Assembly: GCA_903881065.1 (NCBI GenBank)
Contig: CAIRRW010000363.1
Location: 1 to 9,241, forward strand
Length of the DNA stretch: 9,241 bases
Direction of reading: 5' to 3'
DNA from: an uncultured Bacteroidota bacterium
GTDB lineage: Bacteria; Bacteroidota; Bacteroidia; 2-12-FULL-35-15
The position numbers and the translations under genes were made by a program. The notes under the pieces were generated by a model. It made no database searches. It was not told where the DNA came from and was given only the letters and a program-made list of their open reading frames with translations. Below, piece after piece: positions 1 through 5,518 of this stretch; positions within the stretch are counted from its first letter, which is position 1; each line of letters begins with the position of its first letter.

Positions 1-545
1 AGGTGGCCTTTTGTCGATTCATCCAGCAAATTATAAGTTGTCCAGCCTTCATACGAATGAATTATACTTGTTCTAAAACCAGCAACAATAGAGGTAATTG
101 GCACATACCCTACTCCTTCGCCTCCAAAAGCATCCTGCAAACATCCACGAACATCCTGTGTTATTAAGTCTCCTTCAATCATCGAATCACCGAAATAGGC
201 AATTCTAACTTTTCGTTTATGTTTTTTTAATTCGTTAAGTGCTTTAAAAAAATAAGCAAGTGTAGTTACTGAATCCTTTTTATAATCAACAATATTTGTC
301 GGATCTATTTCCCTTAAAGCAATGGCTGCACTGTCTTTAGCTTTCACAGCCTTGTTTACGATTGCATGAGGCAGCGGGACATTTTTCGCTTCATCACTCA
401 AAGCTAGATCAGAAAGAGGAGCAATTTTTTTTGTCTGATAACCAAACAGATTTGTTTCTGTAGGAAATTGTGACAAAACAATCAGTATAACAGTAAAGCA
501 AAAAACCATTATAAATGGTTGAGAATTCCTGTTTTTTTCGTTCAT
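1..545 (-). CDS. SGNH/GDSL-hydrolase-like protein, membrane-anchored, C-terminus cut off by the window edge
   Basis: Reading leftward from an ATG at 543-545, the frame stays open to base 1, so about 181 N-terminal residues are visible. Residues 11-27 form one hydrophobic segment, probably an uncleaved signal anchor or signal peptide, so the rest should lie in the periplasm. A charged, low-conservation stretch follows. A beta-strand then leads into R-I-A-Y-F-G-D-S (residues 114-121), the block I motif of SGNH/GDSL esterases, with Ser121 as the expected nucleophile. After it comes E-G-D, then a glycine-rich FGGEGVGY segment (140-147), as often seen in Bacteroidota proteins of this type. Blocks III and V, with the Asn and His, would lie beyond the edge, so catalysis is unconfirmed. 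The substrate is unknown; carbohydrate or cell-wall deacetylation is typical of the superfamily. The first in-frame stop upstream lies before the promoter, and 545 is the first ATG after it. Confidence 0.72.
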   Translation of the reverse strand, partial: MNEKNRNSQPFIMVFCFTVILIVLSQFPTETNLFGYQTKKIAPLSDLALSDEAKNVPLPHAIVNKAVKAKDSAAIALREIDPTNIVDYKKDSVTTLAYFFKALNELKKHKRKVRIAYFGDSMIEGDLITQDVRGCLQDAFGGEGVGYVPITSIVAGFRTSIIHSYEGWTTYNLLDESTKGH

Positions 546-568
546 AAAAGCTAGCAGAATAGTGGCCG

Positions 569-576
569 TAAAGATA
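569..576 (-). promoter_or_regulatory. Candidate -7 box for the SGNH-like gene
   Basis: On the minus strand this reads TATCTTTA, one mismatch from the Bacteroidota -7 consensus TAnnTTTG. It ends 23 bases before the ATG at 545. No convincing TTG-type -33 box was found 17-23 bp upstream, so the call is tentative. Confidence 0.35.
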
Positions 577-635
577 GTATTTGTATTGTGTAATAATAAA
601 GGATTACAAACAAATTAGATTTGAATAATACAATT

Positions 636-1244
636 TCAAAAATCCCCGGCTTCAATCAGTTTAATAGCCGCCTCAATATTTTTATCACTTCCTTGTCCGT
701 CATATTCATCTTTCAAATTCGAACCGAACATAACCGCTACACTTTGCCACATAAAAGCAGAAAATGATCCGCGCATATCTTTTACTACTGAATAGGTAGT
801 TTTACCGGTTTCTCTATCAATAAGTTTTATCAACAAACGCCCTTGGTTCACAGTTAAGTTCTCCAGCTCCTTGCCAAACTGGTCTTTCAATTGTTTTTCT
901 GCGACTCGTGTATATTTGCTACGCTGTTCCTCTGGCATTTGTGAAAGAATCCTGTCATATTCTTTTAGTTTGGCTGCAGCCAGTATCGCATAAGGATAAA
1001 CAATCTTTACATTGTATTTCAGCCTGTCCCATGCAGCCCGTTGTCGCGGATTTTTAAACACCCTATTTCCATAACAATAAACGGTAGGCAGCGTAACAAA
1101 CGGAATAGTATCTCCTTCATAAATAGTCATTCTAACGTACGCTGCCTGAACAGGCAATACCAAACCTTTAACAGAATCTTTTTGAGATTTGCAATAAAAG
1201 GAAAGCAGAATAAAGAATATTAAAAGGCTTTTGTTCATTGGCAT
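636..1244 (-). CDS. DUF4294 family protein, probably exported
   Basis: A 202-residue protein of a family found in Bacteroidota and named only as DUF4294; no biochemical role is known to me. Residues 1-20 form a short N-terminal signal (positive Met-Asn-Lys, then a hydrophobic run ending near Phe-Tyr-Cys), suggesting export. The Cys at 18 is not in a canonical lipobox, so a lipoprotein is possible but not supported. The mature part has the features I associate with the family: a conserved GDTIPFVTLP-type strand (about 44-53), an R-A-A-W-D-R-L segment followed by V-Y-P-Y-A (about 68-86), a long charged helix, and an LxVNQGRLLIKLIDRETG core (about 130-147). The length is normal. Two in-frame ATGs are possible (1244 and 1238). 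The promoter box lies only 8 bases before the first, so the second may be the real start. It stands alone between two same-strand genes, with its own promoter. Confidence 0.8.
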   Translation of the reverse strand: MPMNKSLLIFFILLSFYCKSQKDSVKGLVLPVQAAYVRMTIYEGDTIPFVTLPTVYCYGNRVFKNPRQRAAWDRLKYNVKIVYPYAILAAAKLKEYDRILSQMPEEQRSKYTRVAEKQLKDQFGKELENLTVNQGRLLIKLIDRETGKTTYSVVKDMRGSFSAFMWQSVAVMFGSNLKDEYDGQGSDKNIEAAIKLIEAGDF

Positions 1245-1252
1245 TCAAGGTA

Positions 1253-1260
1253 CAAAAGTA
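1253..1260 (-). promoter_or_regulatory. Bacteroidota -7 box for the DUF4294 gene
   Basis: The minus strand reads TACTTTTG, a perfect TAnnTTTG. A weak -33-like TTTC lies 19 bp upstream. The box ends 8 bases before the first ATG, so the transcript would have almost no leader, or none. Confidence 0.6.
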
Positions 1261-1314
1261 ATACCAATTAATGGATTAAGAAATAGTAGAAGTTTGGTAA
1301 TAAATTAATAAAGG

Positions 1315-2076
1315 TTAAATCTCAAGCTTCAACCCGTCGTATGCTAACGATATAAACGGAGGCAATTCTTTTTCCACTTCCGCATGTAATCCCAACTGAT
1401 GACTTATATGAGTAAAATATGCCTTTTCAGGTTTTAGTTCCTCCATCAAATTAATTGCTTCTTCTAGTGTGAAATGAGAAATATGTGCTTCCCTCCTCAA
1501 CGCATTTACAACAATAATTTTTGAACCCTTTATTTTTTCCTTCTCCGCATCCGAAATAAAATTAGCATCCGTTATATAAGTGAAATCATTTATCCGAAAG
1601 CCAAATACAGGCAGTTTATAATGCATCACCTCTATCGGAAGAAAATTTAAACCTTCAATTGTTATTGCATCATTTTCCAATAAATGAAACTTAACTTCCG
1701 GAATCCCCGGGTACTTAAAATCACTGAACGCATACGCATAATCTCTCCTGATAGCCTGCTGCACTCTTGCCGAAGCATACATATCCATTTCCTTTTCCTG
1801 AATATAATTAAATGCCCGTATATCATCAAATCCGCCAGTATGGTCTTTATGTTCATGCGTATAAATCACGGCGTCAAGTGTTTTAACCTCCTCACGCATC
1901 ATTTGCTGGCGAAAATCAGGACCTGTATCAATCACAAAATTTTTACCCTTATCTTCAATCAATATAGAAGAACGCAACCGTTTATCCTTTAAATTCTTTG
2001 ACTGGCATACATAGCATTGACATGCAATAATCGGCACTCCCTGCGATGTTCCTGTTCCTAAAAAAGTTATTCTCAC
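1315..2076 (-). CDS. PhnP-like MBL-fold metallo-hydrolase (phosphodiesterase type)
   Basis: A 253-residue metallo-beta-lactamase-fold enzyme, complete for the family. It opens with the strand ITFLGTGTSQGVP. The metal motif H74-x-H76-x-D78-H79 follows a TxE-like strand, and H152, D170 (in TDAN), H201 and H223 supply the rest of the usual di-metal site. C19, C21 and C24 together with H226 match the extra structural zinc site known from the cyclic phosphodiesterase PhnP. This places it in the PhnP/lipoate-synthase-neighbour group rather than with beta-lactamases or RNase Z. The likely reaction is hydrolysis of a phosphodiester, possibly a cyclic nucleotide or sugar phosphate; no phn genes are nearby, so a phosphonate role is not supported. 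Start: the codon at 2074-2076 is GTG, and an in-frame TAG lies 6 bases upstream, so no longer start is possible; the family N-terminus begins exactly here. Cytoplasmic: no signal peptide. Confidence 0.88.
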   Translation of the reverse strand: MRITFLGTGTSQGVPIIACQCYVCQSKNLKDKRLRSSILIEDKGKNFVIDTGPDFRQQMMREEVKTLDAVIYTHEHKDHTGGFDDIRAFNYIQEKEMDMYASARVQQAIRRDYAYAFSDFKYPGIPEVKFHLLENDAITIEGLNFLPIEVMHYKLPVFGFRINDFTYITDANFISDAEKEKIKGSKIIVVNALRREAHISHFTLEEAINLMEELKPEKAYFTHISHQLGLHAEVEKELPPFISLAYDGLKLEI

Positions 2077-2099
2077 TTTATTCTATTTATTTAACGCAA

Positions 2100-2107
2100 T
2101 AAAAGTA
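2100..2107 (-). promoter_or_regulatory. Weak -7 box for the PhnP-like gene
   Basis: The minus strand reads TACTTTTA, one mismatch from TAnnTTTG, 23 bases before the GTG start. Only a poor -33 candidate (TTCG at 2127-2130, 19-bp spacing) is present. Confidence 0.35.
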
Positions 2108-2173
2108 AAACAAATTCGGATAGTAACGAATTTAACAGCCCGCATTTACCATTCAAAATCAAACATCTTACAT

Positions 2174-2348
2174 TAGTAACGCTCCATAAACTCATAGTAA
2201 GCGATAATAGAACACTAGTAACCCATAATAGACTAATAGTAACCAACAATAGAAAATTAGTACTCATCAATAACATAATAGTAAAAGATAATAAACAATT
2301 AGTAACCGACAATATTCTAATAGTAACTCAAAATAATCAAATAGTGAC
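2174..2348 (+). repeat. Nine-unit phased repeat array: TAGTAAC core every 21 bp
   Basis: Cores begin at 2174, 2195, 2216, 2237, 2258, 2279, 2300, 2321 and 2342; every interval is exactly 21 bp. TAGT is kept in 9 of 9, TAGTAA in 7 of 9, and the full TAGTAAC in 5 of 9. The exceptions are TAGTAAG, TAGTACT, TAGTAAA and TAGTGAC. The 14 bp between cores differ from unit to unit but keep ATA at unit positions 13-15 in all eight complete units, and AATA at 12-15 in seven. The unit is therefore roughly TAGTAAC-N4-AATA-N6, with the two conserved patches one helical turn apart. Similarity stops sharply on both sides. The units are too short, and the cores too small, for a CRISPR array. The pattern is typical of an oligomeric DNA-binding protein covering one face of the helix, but the ligand is unknown. 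Confidence 0.9.
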
Positions 2349-2534
2349 TTTTCCTCACCTAAAAAGCAAAAACAACAAATACCTCAGAAATCAAAAACAC
2401 TTTTCCCATTTTAATTTAGTTACTAAGAATTTCCTTTCGACAAAAACAATGGAATATCCGAAAATTCACAACCTAAAATCTATATTTCCAATAGCTTCAA
2501 CCCAAAAAGACAAAACAAATCTCCTCCTAATTAA

Positions 2535-2567
2535 TGTTAATAAGATGTTTATTAGTTGTTGAAAATA
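2535..2567 (+). repeat. Three tandem 11-bp repeats (TGTT...) upstream of dnaB
   Basis: TGTT recurs at 2535, 2546 and 2557, exactly 11 bp apart: TGTTAATAAGA, then TGTTTATTAGT, then TGTTGAAAATA. Read on the minus strand, the first and third give TTATTAACA and TTTTCAACA, each two mismatches from the DnaA-box consensus TTATCCACA. DnaA binding is a guess; the spacing is what the sequence shows. The block ends 31 bp before the -7 box of dnaB. Confidence 0.45.
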
Positions 2568-2584
2568 ATATTTACATAACAACT
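2554..2584. promoter_or_regulatory. Inverted repeat over the -33 region of dnaB, possible operator
   Basis: AGTTGTT (2554-2560) and AACAACT (2578-2584) are perfect 7-bp arms with 17 bp between them. The right arm lies where the -33 element of the dnaB promoter would be. The long AT-rich loop makes an RNA hairpin unlikely; a dimeric regulator is possible. Confidence 0.3.
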
Positions 2585-2598
2585 CTTTTAAATTTTGG

Positions 2599-2606
2599 TA
2601 ATTTTG
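2599..2606 (+). promoter_or_regulatory. Bacteroidota -7 box abutting the dnaB start
   Basis: TAATTTTG is a perfect TAnnTTTG, ending 4 bases before the ATG at 2611. With the usual distance, transcription would begin at or next to the A of the start codon. No good TTG -33 box lies 17-23 bp upstream. Confidence 0.55.
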
Positions 2607-2610
2607 CTCA

Positions 2611-4149
2611 ATGACTGATTTCGCAACCAAAACCGATATAAACTCACGTAAACGTGTATTAAAGCCTAGTTCCGCACAGCAATTAATGGACATTGGCAAA
2701 TTACCTCCACAGGCTGTGGAGCTTGAAGAAGCCGTACTCGGCGCATTAATGCTCGAAAGAGATGCATTGACAAATGTAATTGATATTTTAAAACCACAGA
2801 GTTTTTATAAAGATGCCAATGCTCGCATCTTCGCAGCTATCGAACAATTATTCACCCGCTCCGAACCGGTAGATATTTTAACTGTTACACAGGAATTAAA
2901 AAAGACCGGCGAACTGGAAATTGTTGGTGGTGCTTATTACATTACTCAACTTACTAATCGTGTCGCATCGGCTGCCAATGCTGAATTTCATGCCCGTATT
3001 GTAGCACAAAAATTTATTCAGCGCGAATTGATTCGTATTTCTACTGATACTATCCGCGATTCGTACGAAGAAAGTTCCGATGTATTTGATTTACTCGACA
3101 AGGCAGAGAAAAATCTGTTCTCTATTGTCGAAGGTAACATCAAAAAGAACTATGATAAAATGAGTACCCTTATCCGTTTGGCTATCGAACAGATTGACCG
3201 GATAAAGGAAAACAAAGGGCAATTTTCGGGTATTCAATCCGGTCTCACAGCTTTGGATAGAATTACTTCCGGCTGGCAAAATTCCGATTTAGTTATTATA
3301 GCAGCACGTCCTGCAATGGGTAAAACTGCGCTGGTACTTACAATGGCACGCAATGCTGCGGTCGATTTCAAACATCCTGTTGCTGTATTCTCTTTGGAGA
3401 TGTCATCCCTGCAATTAGTTACAAGGCTTATTGCCAGCGAAACAGAGCTTCCTTCAGAAAAACTGAAGAAAGGAACTTTGGAAGATTATGAATATGCCCA
3501 ATTAAATGAAAAGATAAAACAAATTTCCGAAGCTCCTTTATTCATTGATGATACGCCCGGATTGTCCGTATTTGAATTACGTGCAAAAGCAAGAAGATTA
3601 AAAGAACAGCATGGAATAAAATTAATAATCATTGACTACCTTCAATTGATGACTGCCGGTGGCGAAGGAAAAGGAAACCGTGAACAGGAAATTGCAACCA
3701 TTTCCCGTTCATTAAAAGGATTGGCAAAGGAATTAAATATCCCTGTTATCGCACTTTCTCAGTTAAGTCGAGCCGTTGAAACTCGTGGTGGTGATAAACG
3801 TCCCGTTCTTTCCGACTTACGTGAATCCGGTGCAATAGAACAGGATGCCGATATTGTTATGTTTATTCATCGTCCCGAATATTATAATATAACCGAGGAT
3901 GGCGAAGGAAACTCAACTGTTGGAATGGCTGAATTAATCATTGCAAAACATCGTAATGGTCCTATCGACTCCGCAAAAACCCGATATATTGGGCAATACA
4001 CCAAGTTTACTGATTTAGATTTTATGGATAATAATGGAAGTGATTATGGCAATTCAACTACTATGTCCCCTTCCAACGATTTTGGCACTCAAAACTCTGT
4101 TATCCGTGGTTCTAAAATGAATGACATTGAGGAAGACCACCCTTTTTAG
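2611..4149 (+). CDS. dnaB: Replicative DNA helicase DnaB
   Basis: A 512-residue hexameric 5'-3' helicase that unwinds DNA at the replication fork and works with primase. The N-terminal all-helical domain starts at PPQAVELEEAVLGALMLE (from about residue 32), and a linker precedes the RecA-type motor. The motor has Walker A ARPAMGKT (232-239, with Lys238 and Thr239), Walker B LIIIDYLQLM (with Asp342), and the conserved SDLRESGAIEQDAD block carrying Arg404, the expected arginine finger. The C-terminus ends in an acidic tail and HPF, common in Bacteroidota DnaB. No intein or gap is present. The ATG at 2611 gives a roughly 30-residue lead-in that is normal for the phylum. Met26 (2686) is an alternative that would leave a 75-nt leader, and the promoter box right before 2611 makes the choice worth noting. 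The next gene follows after 3 bases, so they form an operon. Confidence 0.97.
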   Translation: MTDFATKTDINSRKRVLKPSSAQQLMDIGKLPPQAVELEEAVLGALMLERDALTNVIDILKPQSFYKDANARIFAAIEQLFTRSEPVDILTVTQELKKTGELEIVGGAYYITQLTNRVASAANAEFHARIVAQKFIQRELIRISTDTIRDSYEESSDVFDLLDKAEKNLFSIVEGNIKKNYDKMSTLIRLAIEQIDRIKENKGQFSGIQSGLTALDRITSGWQNSDLVIIAARPAMGKTALVLTMARNAAVDFKHPVAVFSLEMSSLQLVTRLIASETELPSEKLKKGTLEDYEYAQLNEKIKQISEAPLFIDDTPGLSVFELRAKARRLKEQHGIKLIIIDYLQLMTAGGEGKGNREQEIATISRSLKGLAKELNIPVIALSQLSRAVETRGGDKRPVLSDLRESGAIEQDADIVMFIHRPEYYNITEDGEGNSTVGMAELIIAKHRNGPIDSAKTRYIGQYTKFTDLDFMDNNGSDYGNSTTMSPSNDFGTQNSVIRGSKMNDIEEDHPF

Positions 4150-4152
4150 AAA

Positions 4153-5421
4153 ATGAAACGAATAATAATCCTCTTTCTTTTCACCCTGACTGCCCTATCT
4201 TCCAATGCTGCATATATTCTTATCCCTATGGATTTGCAGCAAAAAGACCATTTGAAAGCGTACGGTATCGCTTTTTGGGTACTTAAAAATGATATAGAAG
4301 TTCATTGGTTGCTTAACTATAGAGGAGGCAGTTTTATGATGAAGGATGCCAAAGGAATCGAATCGGAATGTACTGTCCGCGGGGTTTCTTTTGAAGTGAT
4401 AGCCGACGCTAAATCTACTTCCATCCTTACTGAAATCTCCGACCCTGAAGTTAACATGGAAGATGTGAAACTGGAAAAAGCTCCAAAGATGGCGGTCTAT
4501 TCTCCTAAATTCAAACAACCTTGGGATGATGCGGTAACATTGGTGCTTACCTATGCCGAAATCCCATACGATGTATTGTATGATGAAGAAATATTGCAGG
4601 ATAAATTGGTAAAATACGATTGGCTGCATTTGCATCATGAAGATTTTACAGGACAATATGGCCGATTCTGGGCGCAATATAAAAATGCTGCCTGGTATCA
4701 GGAAACACAGAAAACACTGGAAGAAAGTGCTGCTAAATTAGGCTACCAGAAAGTATCACAGATGAAACTGGCTGTTGCCAAAAAGATTCGTGACTTTACT
4801 GCAGGCGGAGGTTTCCTATTCGCCATGTGTTCCGCACCCGACAGCTATGATATTGCTTTGGCTGCCGAAAGTCTGGATGTTTGCGAATCTATGTTTGATG
4901 GCGACGGCTCTACTCCCGACTATAATCACAAACTGGATTATTCAAAAACATTTGCTTTTACAGGCTTTACTTTAAGCACCAATCCATTTGAGTACAAAAA
5001 ATCAAATATTGATACTTATGATAGCCGTGCACAGAAATACGGTGTAACTCAAAAGAATGACTTGTTTACTCTCTTTGATTTCTCTGCAAAGTGGGATGTG
5101 GTGCCAACTATGCTTTGTCAGAATCACGAACAGATAATAAAAGGTTTTTGGGGGCAAACAGTTGGTTTCGACAAAACATATATTAAACCAAATGTTTTAA
5201 TTTTAGGTGAAAATAAAGCTGCCAACGAAGCTCGTTATATTCATGGCGAGTTTGGAAAAGGAACATATACTTTTTACAGCGGCCACGATCCTGAAGATTA
5301 TCAGCACCGTGTAGAAGATCCTCCAACAGATTTAAGTCTTCACCCTAATTCTCCAGGTTACAGACTTATATTAAATAATGTTTTGTTTCCTGCTGCTAAA
5401 AAGAAAAAGCAAAAAACATAG
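4153..5421 (+). CDS. Secreted protein with class I glutamine-amidotransferase-like fold, often mislabelled 'asparagine synthetase B'
   Basis: A 422-residue protein with a clear signal peptide (residues 1-19, ending SSNAA), so periplasmic or surface-exposed. It is a Bacteroidota family that databases often call asparagine synthetase B. It has neither the N-terminal catalytic Cys2 nor the SGGxDS ATP-binding loop of AsnB, so the name is not supported. Visible blocks: AYGIAFWVL and WLLNYRGGSF near the N-terminus; WDDAVTLVLTYAEIPYDVLYDEEIL (about 125-149); WLHLHHEDFTGQYGRF (157-171); GGGFLFAMCSAPDSYDIAL (218-236), with Cys226 where a nucleophile elbow would sit; and YSGHDPED near the C-terminus, with His378 and Glu381. 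This layout resembles the class I GATase/ThuA-like fold. The reaction is unknown. It ends in a lysine-rich tail. It starts 3 bases after the dnaB stop and has no promoter of its own, so it is co-transcribed with dnaB. Confidence 0.75.
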   Translation: MKRIIILFLFTLTALSSNAAYILIPMDLQQKDHLKAYGIAFWVLKNDIEVHWLLNYRGGSFMMKDAKGIESECTVRGVSFEVIADAKSTSILTEISDPEVNMEDVKLEKAPKMAVYSPKFKQPWDDAVTLVLTYAEIPYDVLYDEEILQDKLVKYDWLHLHHEDFTGQYGRFWAQYKNAAWYQETQKTLEESAAKLGYQKVSQMKLAVAKKIRDFTAGGGFLFAMCSAPDSYDIALAAESLDVCESMFDGDGSTPDYNHKLDYSKTFAFTGFTLSTNPFEYKKSNIDTYDSRAQKYGVTQKNDLFTLFDFSAKWDVVPTMLCQNHEQIIKGFWGQTVGFDKTYIKPNVLILGENKAANEARYIHGEFGKGTYTFYSGHDPEDYQHRVEDPPTDLSLHPNSPGYRLILNNVLFPAAKKKKQKT

Positions 5422-5462
5422 TTACGCTTTTCCTTATTATTTTCTACAAAACTAAAAAATCA

Positions 5463-5488
5463 AAAGCCCCGCATTTCTGCGGGGCTTT
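5463..5488. terminator. Bidirectional intrinsic terminator between the dnaB operon and dnaK
   Basis: Perfect 11-bp stem AAAGCCCCGCA / TGCGGGGCTTT with the 4-base loop TTTC. On the minus strand it is followed by a T-rich run (TTTTGATTTTTT), making it strong for dnaK. On the plus strand the only T run is the TTT that closes the stem. It lies 41 bp after the upstream stop and 30 bp after the end of dnaK, and suits the convergent arrangement. Confidence 0.92.
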
Positions 5489-5518
5489 CAATTAATCACT
5501 CATTCACAAACAAAAAAC

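Larger units (their letters stand above)
2077..2610. other. 534-bp non-coding spacer between divergent hydrolase and dnaB genes
   Basis: Very AT-rich. In order it holds a weak -7 box for the hydrolase (2100-2107), an isolated TAGTAAC core (2121-2127), the nine-unit 21-bp array (2174-2348), an inverted-orientation core inside the palindrome TAGTTACTA (2417-2425), a triple 11-bp repeat (2535-2567), an inverted repeat (2554-2584) and the dnaB promoter (2599-2606). The short open frames here have poor starts, and their composition follows the repeats. I do not consider them genes. Confidence 0.75.

Noticed and set aside
2091..2312. A 73-codon minus-strand open frame with a seven-residue repeat rich in Leu, Val and Thr
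   Set aside because: It starts at TTG, and its repeat is the 21-bp DNA array read as seven codons. It has no promoter, ribosome site or recognisable fold, and spacing conservation is explained without translation. On the plus strand the core reads TAG TAA, paired in-frame stops, so coding there is also excluded.
2174..2348. CRISPR array
   Set aside because: The repeated part is only 7 bp and the intervals are 14 bp; CRISPR repeats and spacers are each over 20 bp. No cas gene is nearby.
2174..2348. Iterons of an integrated plasmid or phage origin
   Set aside because: The 21-bp spacing fits, but no Rep protein, partition gene, integrase or attachment site is present and the flanking genes are core chromosomal ones. 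Kept only as an analogy.
2344..2562. A 72-codon plus-strand open frame upstream of dnaB
   Set aside because: It is rich in Lys, Asn and Phe as expected from AT-rich spacer DNA, resembles no family I know, and overlaps the 11-bp repeats.
4195..4677. 160-codon antisense open frame opposite the dnaB-linked secreted protein
   Set aside because: Its composition (many Phe, Ile, His) is the mirror of the real gene's codon use, and the plus-strand protein has a signal peptide and conserved blocks.
4153..5421. Asparagine synthetase B
   Set aside because: No catalytic Cys at position 2, no SGGxDS ATP-pyrophosphatase loop, and a signal peptide that a cytoplasmic synthetase would not have.
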